DNA of 64,000 bases. Origin: Gemmataceae bacterium. Its GTDB lineage: Bacteria > Planctomycetota > Planctomycetia > Gemmatales > Gemmataceae. The position numbers and the translations under genes are program-made. Positions 34,679 through 46,358 of the stretch are shown one piece after another; within the stretch, counting starts at the first letter, position 1, and every line of letters begins with the position of its first letter. The stretch is taken from assembly GCA_022842245.1 (NCBI GenBank), contig JALHPZ010000014.1:78191-142190 (forward strand), written 5' to 3'. The notes under the pieces were generated by a model. It did no database searches. It worked only from the letters and a program-made list of their open reading frames with translations, and was not told the DNA's origin.

Positions 34679-36076
34679 GTGGGCACTTGCCGGTCGTTCC
34701 TGGTCGCCGTCGAGCGGCCCCTGCACGCCGGGTTGAGCGGCGTGCCGGGCGCGGCGGCGGACGCGGCGCGGTTGGACGCGGCGCTGGATACAGCCGGATA
34801 CGCCAAGGAACATCGCGTGTTCATCGTGGATACGTACGCCACGCTCGCGGCCGTTGAGTCGCACTGGAAAAAGTTCCGCCGGAGCATTCGCGCTGGAGAT
34901 CGCGTCGTCGTCGGTTGGTTAGGACGAGGGCACGCGGGAAAGGGCCGAGGACGATTCCATTGCTGGGACACGTTGCCCGACGATCGCGCCGGCACGTCTT
35001 TCGCGGTGCGGGATTGGCTCGCCGACCTGCATTCGATGCCGGTTGAAGAGGCGGTGCTGCTGCTGGCCGCGCCGGGAATCGACGCGGACGAACTGACGGA
35101 CGGCATCGATACAAGAGCGAATCTCGTCGCGTTGATCGCGGGTCGCGTGGACGAAGAGCCACTTATGCCGACGGAGGGCGGCCTTTGGGGCGACCTCATC
35201 GCCGAGGCGATCGCGGGGCGGAACCGCGCCGCCCGCGACGAATCGGGGCACGTCTCGGCGCGATCGATCCAAAAGGCGCTGGATACAACTTTCCCGGAAC
35301 GGTTGCGGAGATCCGGTTCGCCGTATCATCGGCAGACGCCACACTTGATCGGCCACGCCAAAGGAATCCTGCGAGACCCTCCGAGATCGGAAGGCGGTCC
35401 GATCCTGGACGCGGGCCAACTCCGCCGAGTCGCTCTGCGGTCTGAAACGACGACGGCGCTGCGAGATCTGGCAGACTATCGCAAGACGCACGTGATTCCG
35501 GCGAAAGCCGGAGCGGCGAGTCGGCGGTTCGTTCAACGCCTCGCCGCATCCGACATCCGTAAGGATGTGGAGCGTGTGGCCCTTCTCTGCCGCGAGTCCT
35601 TCGGCCACGCACGCCGGCACCTCGCGATCGCCATTGGCACCGACGGCACCGGTTCGTTGCGCTCGCCGGACTTCGAATACGCCGTTACCGTCGAACTCGA
35701 TCCTGGCGATTCGTCTCGCCTGTGCTGGCGGCGGGAATTCGGCCGGTTTGGCGAACTTGAACTCGCCCGAACCGACTTGTTCGGCCCGGAATTCGATCAA
35801 CTCGCGTTCGAACTCGCCCGTCCAATCGACGTAGCATCCTTCGTGGACCGGTTGACGGGCGCACCGAATTCGGACGTCCGCGTCGTGGAGTCGTCCGACG
35901 GTGAATCGTGCGAACTGACGCTGCCCGGCATCGCCGGCACCATCGAAGTCCGACGGCAGGAAGTCGTCGTCCGGGGCCGCACGCAGCGCGCGACCGGCCT
36001 GTTCGATTGCCTGCTGGCATTCCTGACCCGCTTCGGTCCGATCGACGAACCGCCGGCGCTGCCGCCGAAACGATAG
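34679..36076 (+). CDS. Caspase-like (C14 fold) protein lacking the catalytic dyad, with unknown C-terminal region
   Basis: 465 residues from GTG 34679, preceded by AAAAGGG. The first ~160 residues follow the C14 p20 pattern: SFLVAVERPL, GLSGVPGAAADAARLDAALDTAGY, YATLAAVESHWKKF, DRVVVGWLGRGHAGKGRGRFHCWDT, VRDWLADL and EEAVLLLAAPGIDADEL. Where active members have SGHG the sequence reads GRGH, and where they have DxCHSG it reads LAAPGID, so the catalytic Cys is gone. Residues ~170-465 have no recognised domain. The upstream frame overlaps the divergent phosphorylase gene and is rejected. Nine bp downstream starts the ZnuB-like permease. Confidence 0.65.
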   Translation: MGTCRSFLVAVERPLHAGLSGVPGAAADAARLDAALDTAGYAKEHRVFIVDTYATLAAVESHWKKFRRSIRAGDRVVVGWLGRGHAGKGRGRFHCWDTLPDDRAGTSFAVRDWLADLHSMPVEEAVLLLAAPGIDADELTDGIDTRANLVALIAGRVDEEPLMPTEGGLWGDLIAEAIAGRNRAARDESGHVSARSIQKALDTTFPERLRRSGSPYHRQTPHLIGHAKGILRDPPRSEGGPILDAGQLRRVALRSETTTALRDLADYRKTHVIPAKAGAASRRFVQRLAASDIRKDVERVALLCRESFGHARRHLAIAIGTDGTGSLRSPDFEYAVTVELDPGDSSRLCWRREFGRFGELELARTDLFGPEFDQLAFELARPIDVASFVDRLTGAPNSDVRVVESSDGESCELTLPGIAGTIEVRRQEVVVRGRTQRATGLFDCLLAFLTRFGPIDEPPALPPKR

Positions 36077-36085
36077 GATGACGCG

Positions 36086-37039
36086 ATGGTGGAGTTTCTG
36101 AAGTCGATCGTCGAACGAACCGCGCAATCGCTCGGCGCGGAGCCGTACGAGGTGAACGCCGTACTCGCGATCACCCTCGTGGCGCTGGTCTGCGGCTCCG
36201 TCGGCACGCTCGTCGTCGGCAACCGCATGTCGTTCTTCAGCGACGCCATGGCCCACTGCGCCTTTGCCGGCGTTGCCCTTGGCCTGCTCTCCGTGCTCCT
36301 CGTCGACCCGTTGAACCGCAACGTCGACGACTCCCCGTTCCGCTGGCTCGTCCCCGTCGTCATGATCGCGTTCGGCGCCGCCGTCGGCGTCGGCATCGCC
36401 TACTTTCGCGAGCGCACCACCCTCGCCGCCGATTCCATCATCGGAGTCTTTTTCGCCCTCGCCATCGGCTTCGGCGCCATGCTCATCCCGCTCGTGAACA
36501 AGGCCGGCCAGCGGTTTGATCCCGAAGCATTCCTTTTCGGTTCCCCCATGTTCGCCGACGCCGAGGATCAATTGATGTTGATCGTGCTCTGCTTCCTCGT
36601 CCTCGGCTTCATTCTGTTCCGATTCAACTCGGTGGTCTTCGCGAGTTTCAGCCCCAGCCTCGCGCGGTCCCGCCGCGTGGAGGTGCGATTGAATCAGTAC
36701 TTGTTCGTGGTGCTGCTTTCGCTCGTAGTGAATCTGTCGATCAAAGCCGTGGGCGTACTACTGATCAACGCGATGCTCGTGGTGCCGGCGGCGGCGGCGG
36801 CGAACGGGGCGCGGAACGTGCGACAGCTCTTCGTCGGCAGCCTCGCGATCGCGCTTGGCAGCGGACTCGGGGGGTTCTTCATCAGCAAAAACTGGTCCTT
36901 GAATCTCGGCGCGGGGCGCGTCTTCGAGTTCCGCACCGGCGGCACGATCGTGGTACTCACGGTCCTCTGCTTCTTCGCGACAGCGTTCTTCGCCCGTCTC
37001 CGCGGCCGCCGCGTCCACGGAACGGACTGCGCGTGTTGA
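36086..37039 (+). CDS. Metal ABC transporter permease (ZnuB/MntB family)
   Basis: 317 residues with about 9 hydrophobic helices. Family landmarks: MSFFSDAMAHCAFAGVALG (the usual ..DA.AH...PG.A.G helix), TTLAADSIIGVFFALAIGFG and IKAVGVLLINAMLVVPAAAA. It should move Zn or Mn with an ABC ATPase and a solute-binding protein, neither of which is nearby. Neighbours are a DUF318 permease and a His-rich protein downstream and the caspase-like gene 9 bp upstream. Inference: zinc uptake or efflux. Confidence 0.88.
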   Translation: MVEFLKSIVERTAQSLGAEPYEVNAVLAITLVALVCGSVGTLVVGNRMSFFSDAMAHCAFAGVALGLLSVLLVDPLNRNVDDSPFRWLVPVVMIAFGAAVGVGIAYFRERTTLAADSIIGVFFALAIGFGAMLIPLVNKAGQRFDPEAFLFGSPMFADAEDQLMLIVLCFLVLGFILFRFNSVVFASFSPSLARSRRVEVRLNQYLFVVLLSLVVNLSIKAVGVLLINAMLVVPAAAAANGARNVRQLFVGSLAIALGSGLGGFFISKNWSLNLGAGRVFEFRTGGTIVVLTVLCFFATAFFARLRGRRVHGTDCAC

Positions 37040-37145
37040 AGACTGTTCGCGATCCCGTTCGTTTGACACAATAGACGAACCGTGTCGCGGCTCCCCGCGT
37101 ATTGACGGTTGGCGCAAACCGCTTCCCGCAGCCCCGAAGTGAGCC

Positions 37146-38165
37146 GTGGTCGATCAGATTCGCGACTTCCTCCTGACATTCAGCTCAATTCTCTGGGAGG
37201 CGATGCCCTTCATCGTGCTGGGCGCGCTCATCGCCGGCATCTTGGAGGAATTCCTGCCCCAACACTGGATCACGAAGTTCATGCCGAAGAACCCGCTGCT
37301 CTCCGCGGCGGTCGGCGGCGCGCTCGGGCTGATCTTCCCGATGTGCGAATGCGGGATCGTCGTCGTCATGCGCCGCCTGCTCAAGAAGGGCCTGCCGCTC
37401 TCCTGCTGCATCGCGTACATGCTCGCCGGGCCGATTCTAAACGTCGTCGTACTCTTGAGTACCTACTACGCCTTCAAGACCCACGAGATCGATGGTCAGA
37501 AGATCGGATTCGACATGGTCATCCTCCGGGCCGGGCTAGGGTTCCTCATCGCGACGACCACCGGCGTCATCGTGTATCTCCTGTCACGGAAATCCGGCCC
37601 GGCATCCTTCGTAACGCTCTCGGCCATGCCGAAGCCGGCGCTCCTGCCGATGGTCGAAGACGGCGCGATCCCGGCGAAGCCCAAGCCGCTGACGAAACGG
37701 CTCTCGAACATCTCCTCGACGGCGTTGCACGACTTCATGGACATCACGGTGTTCCTAATCCTCGGTGCGATCCTCGCCGCCTGTGCAAAACTTTACCTGC
37801 AGGCCGGCACCATCGAAAGCATCTCGCAGGAGCAGCCGGTCGTGGCCATTCCGCTGATGATGCTCGTCGCGGTGCTGATGTGCCTCTGCAGCGAGGCGGA
37901 CGCCTTCGTGGCCGCGAGCTTCACGAAAATGCACGTCTCGGCGAAACTCGCCTTCCTCGTACTCGGACCGATGCTCGACTTGAAGCTGCTGATGATGTTC
38001 ACGCGGGTGTTCCGCGCGAAACTGATCGGCATCATCGTCGTCTGCACCATCACGCAGGTCTTTCTCTGGTCGATGATCGTGCACCACACCTACCGTCCGT
38101 TCTCGGAATCGCTCCTCGGATCGGGCACGCCGGCCGTCACGGTGAACGAAGGAGGCAAGCCATGA
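37146..38165 (+). CDS. DUF318/UPF0718 permease
   Basis: 339 residues from GTG 37146. Two blocks of about four helices each flank a cytoplasmic loop (~165-205). Signature motifs: MPFIVLGALIAGILEEFLP, GLIFPMCECGIVVVMRRLLKKGLPLSCCIAYMLAGPILN and LMCLCSEADAFVAASF. The conserved CECG and CSEADA cysteines are typical of this ArsP-related family, linked to export of metal(loid) species. It overlaps the next gene by 4 bp (ATGA), and that gene is the usual partner of DUF318 permeases. Confidence 0.9.
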   Translation: MVDQIRDFLLTFSSILWEAMPFIVLGALIAGILEEFLPQHWITKFMPKNPLLSAAVGGALGLIFPMCECGIVVVMRRLLKKGLPLSCCIAYMLAGPILNVVVLLSTYYAFKTHEIDGQKIGFDMVILRAGLGFLIATTTGVIVYLLSRKSGPASFVTLSAMPKPALLPMVEDGAIPAKPKPLTKRLSNISSTALHDFMDITVFLILGAILAACAKLYLQAGTIESISQEQPVVAIPLMMLVAVLMCLCSEADAFVAASFTKMHVSAKLAFLVLGPMLDLKLLMMFTRVFRAKLIGIIVVCTITQVFLWSMIVHHTYRPFSESLLGSGTPAVTVNEGGKP

Positions 38166-39091
38166 CCGCGACGCATGCGCATTCCCACGGCCACGGGCAC
38201 CATCACCACCACGACCACGGCGACGAGAACCTCGAGAATCTCTTCACCGTGGGTATTTGCGGGGCGTTCGGCACCGTCGCGGTCGCGCTGGCCCTACCGG
38301 CAATCAACAACCCCGACCCCAACAATCCGTCGATCCTGACGATCATCCTCAGCAAGGATTTCCACCTGTTCGTGCTGATCGCCGGTATCGCATTGCTGGT
38401 GCTGACGCTCGTGCGGGCGATCGCCCTGTGGCGCGAGGCGGCCGAACACGCCAGGCTCCACCATTCGCACCACCATCACCACGACGACCCGAATCACGTT
38501 CACGACGAGAACTGCGGACACGACCACCAGCACGATCACGGGAATTCCCACGGTCACGGTCATGCCCACGGGCACGACCACGATCATTCGCATGGCGGCG
38601 TCTACTGGCGCGCCGTCGTGCTGCTCTTCCCGATCGTGCTCTTCATCTGGGGCCAGCCGAACAAAGGGTTCAGCGACGAGTGGATCAACGAACGGCTCGG
38701 CACGGCCAGCGAGATCGGCGAACGCAAGGCGCTCGCCTCCAAGGAGGGCGGACGCCGGTTCAGCTTCGACGAATTGAATGCCTTCGCCAACAACGCCGAG
38801 AAGCGAGAGAGCGAAGAAGGTAAAACGGCCACGGTGAAGGGCCAGTTCAAGAAGATCGGCGACCGAGAAGCGACGCTGTTCCGCTTGAAGATGACCTGCT
38901 GCGCCGCGGACACGATCCCGCTCAAGGCGCGCATCATCACCGACAGCTCGCTCGGTACCATCGCGAACAACGCCTGGGTCGAAGTCACGGGCCAGTTGCA
39001 GTTCGTACAGATGCCTGGTTCGTCGGAGTACCTGCCGCTGATCGTGGCCGAGACGAAGAACATCAAGACGAAGGGCGTCGTGCCCGAATAA
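38162..39091 (+). CDS. His-rich membrane protein with DUF1980/TIGR03943-like C-terminus
   Basis: 309 residues from ATG 38162. The N-terminus is almost pure His/Asp (HAHSHGHGHHHHHDHGDE), then two helices (~22-45, ~57-80), a second His array (~90-145, ARLHHSHHHHHDD...HGHAHGHDHDHSHGG), a third helix, and a soluble C-terminal domain with RLKMTCCAADTIPLKARI and WVEVTGQLQF, which are DUF1980 features. The His arrays should bind zinc or similar ions. DUF1980 proteins pair with DUF318 permeases, as here by a 4-bp overlap. The start is set by that overlap. Confidence 0.87.
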   Translation: MTATHAHSHGHGHHHHHDHGDENLENLFTVGICGAFGTVAVALALPAINNPDPNNPSILTIILSKDFHLFVLIAGIALLVLTLVRAIALWREAAEHARLHHSHHHHHDDPNHVHDENCGHDHQHDHGNSHGHGHAHGHDHDHSHGGVYWRAVVLLFPIVLFIWGQPNKGFSDEWINERLGTASEIGERKALASKEGGRRFSFDELNAFANNAEKRESEEGKTATVKGQFKKIGDREATLFRLKMTCCAADTIPLKARIITDSSLGTIANNAWVEVTGQLQFVQMPGSSEYLPLIVAETKNIKTKGVVPE

Positions 39092-39103
39092 ACGGGAGCG
39101 ATC

Positions 39104-40561
39104 ATGTCCACGCCGAAGCCGCTCGAAGGGTATCAGTCCTACAAGGGCATCCCGCCGCTCGCGGGCTTGTGCAGCATCGAGGACGCGCTCAAGCCCGGCC
39201 TCGGCGTCGAGGAGTGCGTCCGCCGGCTGAAGCGGTTCCACTACTGCTTCGTCCGGCTTCACGGCATCCTCACCGCCCGCATTACGTCGGTGCCGATCTA
39301 CGAATTGAAGACGGCCTTCGCCCACCACGCCTACCTCTGCGCCGAGCACGCGGCCGCCCTGCGGACGCGCGTCGGCGAGATGCGCGAGCCGCCGCTGGGA
39401 TTGGAAGCGGTGCCGCACCCGGCGCTGGAGGCGTTCTTCGACGAGATTCAGGCGGCACCGACGACGGAGGAGTTGTTGGGCGGGTTGTACGAAGTCGCGG
39501 TCAATAAACTTCACCAAGACGTATATGGTTATTTGAATGAAACACATCCATTGACCGATGCACCAAGTCGGCGTCTACTAAAATTTGCTGCTTCTGAACT
39601 GCTAGAGGTGATGTCATTTGGGATTGGCGCCTTTTATTCCATGCGGAGGGCGAACGCAACCGGATGGGTTCATCAACCCGCATACGAAGTTTGGGTTGAT
39701 GAAGTGCTCAATCGATTGGTTGCCTCTGCAGGGGATCTCGATGGTACAAAATCCGAATCCAACGAACCAATCATCCGTCGCTATTCCACCAAGCCCTACG
39801 TCTACGACCCCGTCCCGCAGCGAGACGAGCGCTTCACCGACCGCTGGAACCAGGGCGTGAACGCCGAGGCGTTCCTCTACTCCGAACAGTATCCGGCCAA
39901 GGCGAAGGCGCTGATGATGCTCTACAAGCGCATCCGCGAGATCGACGTGCCGGAGATGATGGCGTCGATCTTGGCTCAAACGCCCGGCAAGCCGTGGGGC
40001 TACTACCGCGACATGTCCCGGCAGCTATGGGACGAAGCCCGCCACGCCATGATGGGCGAAGTCGGCTTCGTCTCCCTCGGCGTCGACTGGACGAAGGCCC
40101 GCATCACCTGGAACTGGTCGTACCGCCTCAACACCGAATGCACGCCGGCCGAACGGCACGCGGTCCTCTTTTTCATCGAGCAGGGGCTGATGCCGAAGAC
40201 CGGCAAGCGCTACGAGTACGAGGTCGCCGGCGAATCGGGCATCCCGCTGATGAAGACGATCCAGGACTTCGACTGGGCCGACGAGGTGCTGCACAGCCAG
40301 ATCGGCCGGCAGTGGCTGGTGCCGGAGTTGGGCGGATTGCAGAACGCTCTGAAGTACGGCGACGAGTGCTGGAGCAAGATCCTGAGCAACTGGACGACGG
40401 TCCGCGACCAGGGGCTGACGCAGCACGAGAACTGGTGGCCGGCGATCTATTCGCAGGCCTGCGCGAGTGCTGGCGAAGAAGCCGATCCGTTGGTGTTAAG
40501 CTTCAACGAGACGTACGAAGCCAAGCGGGCCGACATCCACCGCGGCATCGTAGGGGAGTAA
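39104..40561 (+). CDS. Ferritin-like superfamily protein, unknown specificity
   Basis: 485 residues, mostly helical. The clearest motif is LWDEARHAMMGEVGF (~310), an ExxH pair of the ferritin-like di-iron type; earlier helices carry ALHQDVYGYLNETH and ELLEVMSFG, which could supply further ligands, and DWADEVLHSQIG lies near the end. By pattern it is a di-iron carboxylate protein, but substrate and family name are uncertain. DNA for residues ~133-227 (39501-39780) has clearly lower GC and different codon choice from the rest. It follows the His-rich gene by 12 bp and ends at a terminator. Confidence 0.65.
   Translation: MSTPKPLEGYQSYKGIPPLAGLCSIEDALKPGLGVEECVRRLKRFHYCFVRLHGILTARITSVPIYELKTAFAHHAYLCAEHAAALRTRVGEMREPPLGLEAVPHPALEAFFDEIQAAPTTEELLGGLYEVAVNKLHQDVYGYLNETHPLTDAPSRRLLKFAASELLEVMSFGIGAFYSMRRANATGWVHQPAYEVWVDEVLNRLVASAGDLDGTKSESNEPIIRRYSTKPYVYDPVPQRDERFTDRWNQGVNAEAFLYSEQYPAKAKALMMLYKRIREIDVPEMMASILAQTPGKPWGYYRDMSRQLWDEARHAMMGEVGFVSLGVDWTKARITWNWSYRLNTECTPAERHAVLFFIEQGLMPKTGKRYEYEVAGESGIPLMKTIQDFDWADEVLHSQIGRQWLVPELGGLQNALKYGDECWSKILSNWTTVRDQGLTQHENWWPAIYSQACASAGEEADPLVLSFNETYEAKRADIHRGIVGE
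39501..39780. other. Low-GC patch inside the ferritin-like gene
   Basis: Over ~280 bp the GC content falls to about 45-50 % by eye against ~65 % on either side. Codons switch to AAT, AAA, TAT, TTG, GTT, CAT and TCA, which are rare elsewhere in this gene. The reading frame is unbroken across both edges. This pattern fits a recombined segment from a low-GC homologue. Confidence 0.65.
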
Positions 40562-40568
40562 ACGAAGA

Positions 40569-40591
40569 CGCCCGCCGGGATTCGGCGGGCG
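40569..40591. terminator. Bidirectional hairpin terminator
   Basis: CGCCCGCCG at 40569-40577 pairs perfectly with CGGCGGGCG at 40583-40591 around a 5-nt loop. It is followed by TTCTC on the plus strand and preceded by T-containing sequence on the minus strand. It lies between the convergent ferritin-like gene and rpsU. Confidence 0.7.
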
Positions 40592-40616
40592 TTCTCGATG
40601 AATCGTCGTGTTGGGT

Positions 40617-40814
40617 TTACACGAGGCCTTCTTGTCCTTTGCGGGCGGCCTTCTGCTTGCGAAGGGCCGCGCGGCGGCGCTGTTCGCAGGGCTTCTCGTA
40701 GTGCTGGTGGGCGCGGAGTTCCTTCTGCATCCCGCTCCGCTCGATCAGTTTCTTGAATCGGCGCATCGCCTGGCCGATTGGTTCTTTGTCGTGAACCCGC
40801 ATCCGCAGCCCCAT
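40617..40814 (-). CDS. rpsU: 30S ribosomal protein bS21
   Basis: 65 residues: MGLRMRVHDKEPIGQAMRRFKKLIERSG followed by a basic helical tail (KPCEQRRRAALRKQKAARK), exactly the bS21 pattern. It sits on the 30S platform near the anti-Shine-Dalgarno region. Start ATG 40814 has a strong GGAGGA ribosome site 3 bp upstream, so it is preferred over the internal Met at 40802. It is transcribed alone, divergent from the S9 peptidase gene. Confidence 0.95.
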   Translation of the reverse strand: MGLRMRVHDKEPIGQAMRRFKKLIERSGMQKELRAHQHYEKPCEQRRRAALRKQKAARKGQEGLV

Positions 40815-40965
40815 TCGTCCTCCAGTTTCCGCAGCCGTGGCCGCCCGTTTGAGAGAGTCCGCCCGAATTTGGGCAAGTGGTTACTATAGTCGGCTCCGCC
40901 GGTCGGGCCATAGTGATTTTTCCACCGTCGCACGGAAAAGCCCGCCCTTCCCGATCCCGGACCGC

Positions 40966-40992
40966 TCGACAGGTCTTCGCAACCGCTATAAA
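40966..40992 (+). promoter_or_regulatory. Weak candidate promoter for the S9 peptidase gene
   Basis: TATAAA at 40987-40992 is a good -10 box. TCGACA at 40966-40971 could be the -35, but the 15-bp spacer is short. It ends 31 bp before the ATG at 41024. Confidence 0.35.
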
Positions 40993-41023
40993 TTGCTCAG
41001 ATTCCCACCCGGAGCGCACCCGC

Positions 41024-44020
<2,997 letters not shown>

Positions 44021-44043
44021 GTGCGGAATGCGGAGTGAAAACC
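44021..44043. repeat. GCGGAATG-type intergenic repeat, copy 2
   Basis: GTGCGGAATGCGGAGTGAAAACC starts at the base after the S9 peptidase stop codon. It shares the GCGGAATG core and the GTGAAAACC-type end with the copy at 26737-26772, which is also immediately behind a stop codon. Confidence 0.5.
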
Positions 44044-44047
44044 AAGA

Positions 44048-44076
44048 AGCCCCGCGACGAACGTCGCGGGGCTTTG
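44048..44076. terminator. Strong bidirectional terminator between S9 peptidase and metK
   Basis: AGCCCCGCGAC at 44048-44058 pairs perfectly with GTCGCGGGGCT at 44063-44073 around loop GAAC. TTTG follows on the plus strand and CTTCTTGGTTTT on the minus strand, so it can end both convergent genes. Confidence 0.85.
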
Positions 44077-44121
44077 TCGTTGACACAGGAACACCGGCGG
44101 ACTGATGTCACGCCGTTCGCC

Positions 44122-45384
44122 TTACACCCCCGCGGCCTTTCGCAGGGCTTCGGCCTTGTCGGTCTTTTCCCACGGGAAGCCGTCGCGGCCGAAGTGGCCG
44201 TGGGCCGCCGTCGGGCGGTAGATCGGCCGGCGCAGGTCGAGCGTCTCGATGATCCCCTTCGGCGTCAGCTTGAAGTGCTCGCGAATGAGGGCGACGAGCT
44301 TCTCGTCGGTTACGCCGGGAGCGCTCGTCTTGTTCGTGTTCACCCAGATGTTCAGCGGGTCAGGGTAGCCGATGGCGTAGCTGAGCTGCACTTCGCATTC
44401 GCGCGCGAGCTTGGCGGCGACGATGTTCTTGGCGATGTACCGGCAGACGTACGCGGCGCTGCGGTCGACCTTGGTCGGGTCCTTGCCACTGAAGGCGCCG
44501 CCGCCGTGCCGGCCGCGGCCGCCGTAGGTGTCGACGATGATCTTCCGGCCGGTCAGACCGCAGTCGCCGTGCGGGCCGCCGGTGAGGAAGCAGCCGGTCG
44601 GGTTGATGTGGCAGGCGATGTCGTTCGGCCCCATTTTCGGCGAGCCGCCCGGCGGCACCATGACCAGTTCGCCTTTCACCAAGTCGGGCCGGTCGGCCTT
44701 CAGCACGGGCAGGATCAGGTCCTTGATGATCTGTTGGCGCGCCTCGTCGGTGAAGTAGTCTTCGCCCCCTCGGCTGGTCATGACGGCGCGGGTGTGCTGT
44801 GTCGAGAGCACGACGGTATGGATGCGGTGCGGCGTGCCGTCGGCGTTGTACTCGACCGTCACCTGGCTCTTGGCGTCAGGGCGTAGCCACGCGATCTTGC
44901 CTTCACTGCGGAGCTTGGCGTGGAACGCGACAAGCCGGTGCGCGAGGTCGATCGGCAGCGGCATCAGCGTCGGCGTCTCGTCACAGGCGAAGCCGAACAT
45001 CATGCCTTGATCGCCGGCGCCGCCAACGTCCACCCCCTGGCTGATGTGCGGGGATTGCGCGTGGATCAGGCAGTTCACCTGCACGGCGTCCGCCGTGAAG
45101 CCGATCTCTTCCCGCTCGGCGTCGTCCTTCGCGACGTAGCCGATGTCCGTCACGACTTGCCGCACGAGGGCGTCGACGGCCTTGCGCGTCAGCGGTGCCT
45201 TGGTCGTGATCTCGCCGGCCACGGTGCAGTGGTCGGTCGTGACAAGCGTCTCGCACGCCACGCGGCTCTTCGGGTCGTGCGACAGGCAGAAGTCCAGCAC
45301 CGCGTCGCTGATCTGGTCGGCCACCTTGTCAGGGTGGCCCATGGAAACGGATTCGCTGGTGAACAGGTATCGGTCTGCGGACAC
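44122..45384 (-). CDS. metK: S-adenosylmethionine synthase
   Basis: 420 residues. Motifs: [21 protein letters not shown] (ATP site), [60 protein letters not shown] (phosphate and metal binding). All catalytic segments are present; the protein is slightly longer than the usual ~385-400 through loops such as [15 protein letters not shown]. It makes SAM from methionine and ATP. No SAM riboswitch is evident in the 150 bp upstream. Confidence 0.97.
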   Translation of the reverse strand: MSADRYLFTSESVSMGHPDKVADQISDAVLDFCLSHDPKSRVACETLVTTDHCTVAGEITTKAPLTRKAVDALVRQVVTDIGYVAKDDAEREEIGFTADAVQVNCLIHAQSPHISQGVDVGGAGDQGMMFGFACDETPTLMPLPIDLAHRLVAFHAKLRSEGKIAWLRPDAKSQVTVEYNADGTPHRIHTVVLSTQHTRAVMTSRGGEDYFTDEARQQIIKDLILPVLKADRPDLVKGELVMVPPGGSPKMGPNDIACHINPTGCFLTGGPHGDCGLTGRKIIVDTYGGRGRHGGGAFSGKDPTKVDRSAAYVCRYIAKNIVAAKLARECEVQLSYAIGYPDPLNIWVNTNKTSAPGVTDEKLVALIREHFKLTPKGIIETLDLRRPIYRPTAAHGHFGRDGFPWEKTDKAEALRKAAGV

Positions 45385-45480
45385 GGCGTCTCTCGCGAAG
45401 GAAGTCGGTTCGCTCGAACGAGCGTAGTGCGGACTGTTTTAGGCCTGTCGCCGGGAATTGGGAGTCGCCGGAAACGAAAA

Positions 45481-45513
45481 CGGCCGGGCGAGGTCTCCAC
45501 CTCGGTCCGGCCG
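45481..45513 (-). terminator. Hairpin terminator after the TIGR03000 gene
   Basis: On the minus strand CGGCCGGACCGAGGT pairs with ACCTCGCCCGGCCG apart from a small internal bulge, and TTTTCGTTTC follows. It lies 21 bp past the stop at 45535. Confidence 0.75.
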
Positions 45514-45534
45514 CTTCGGAACGGGGAGCTTCGA

Positions 45535-46161
45535 TTACTTGTTCGCCACTGTCGCGGTCTTCGCGGCTTTCACCTTGGTGAGCAGTTCGCCGAACGATTG
45601 CTTCACGGTCTCGCCGCCACGGACGACAACGCGTAGATCCTGGCGGACCATCGCGCCGTCGATCGCGAGTTCGGCAGACATCTCATAGTAGTACGTGCGG
45701 TCGGCGAGCAAAGCCGGCGTGGCAAACGCACGGTTGGCGCCGGTGCCCGGTACGACATTGCCGTCGACGATCAGCTTGGCTTCGGCGGGGAGTTCGATCT
45801 CAATGCTGGCAGGCTTCTTGTCCTCGGCTTTCGGCGTGGCCGGTTCGGGCACCGCCAAAGGGGGCTCAACGCGCGCCGGCGTCGCCCAGGTCACGATGCC
45901 ACCGCAGCAGCCGCCGCCGAAACAGCCCGTGCAGGACCAGCCGGTGCAACCGCAACCGTGCCGTACGATGGGACCGACGACGTAACCGGTGCATCCGGTA
46001 CAGCCAGTACAACCGGAGCAACCATAGCAACCGACGGAATAGACAACCGGAGCGGATCGAACCACGATCGGGGCACCGCCGCAACAACCGGCCGAGCGCC
46101 AGTGGAACGAAGCCGTATCGCCTGTGGTCGCGAAGGCGGTCATGAGAACCAAGCTGTACAT
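45535..46161 (-). CDS. Cysteine-rich TIGR03000 domain protein
   Basis: 208 residues from ATG 46161. Residues ~25-90 are a Cys/Gly-rich array (SAGCCGG, GCYGCSGCTGCTGCTG, GCGCTGWSCTGC, GGGCCGG) with about 20 cysteines. The C-terminal ~80 residues match TIGR03000: IEIELPAEAKLIVDGNVVPGTGANRAFATPALLADRTYYYEMSAEL...QDLRVVVRGGETV. Such proteins are abundant in planctomycetes and are thought to be wall-associated, but the role is unproven. The Cys array could form disulfide cross-links or bind metal. The N-terminus has a weak secretion-like segment only. Confidence 0.85.
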   Translation of the reverse strand: MYSLVLMTAFATTGDTASFHWRSAGCCGGAPIVVRSAPVVYSVGCYGCSGCTGCTGCTGYVVGPIVRHGCGCTGWSCTGCFGGGCCGGIVTWATPARVEPPLAVPEPATPKAEDKKPASIEIELPAEAKLIVDGNVVPGTGANRAFATPALLADRTYYYEMSAELAIDGAMVRQDLRVVVRGGETVKQSFGELLTKVKAAKTATVANK

Positions 46162-46358
46162 CGGTGGGGTCTCGTAAGAGGGGTGCAATGAGAGAATATC
46201 TGGAGATTTTGGGAGGTCAAAGCAATTTGGGAGAAATGGATAATACGCCCGGCGTCGACTCCCGCGCAACGCGCGAGGTGGACACAACTGGCGGATTCGA
46301 TTCGTCGCCTTGGGAGTCGGCACGGGATCGGTTAGAATCGCCTGGAGAGGTATGCGAC

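Noticed and set aside
40883-40890. A palindromic ACTATAGT as a shared -10 for rpsU and the S9 peptidase
   Set aside because: No -35 box at proper distance on either strand.
45385-45534. Search for a SAM riboswitch upstream of metK
   Set aside because: No conserved SAM-I/II/III core visible; the stretch contains the terminator of the neighbouring gene and nothing else recognisable.
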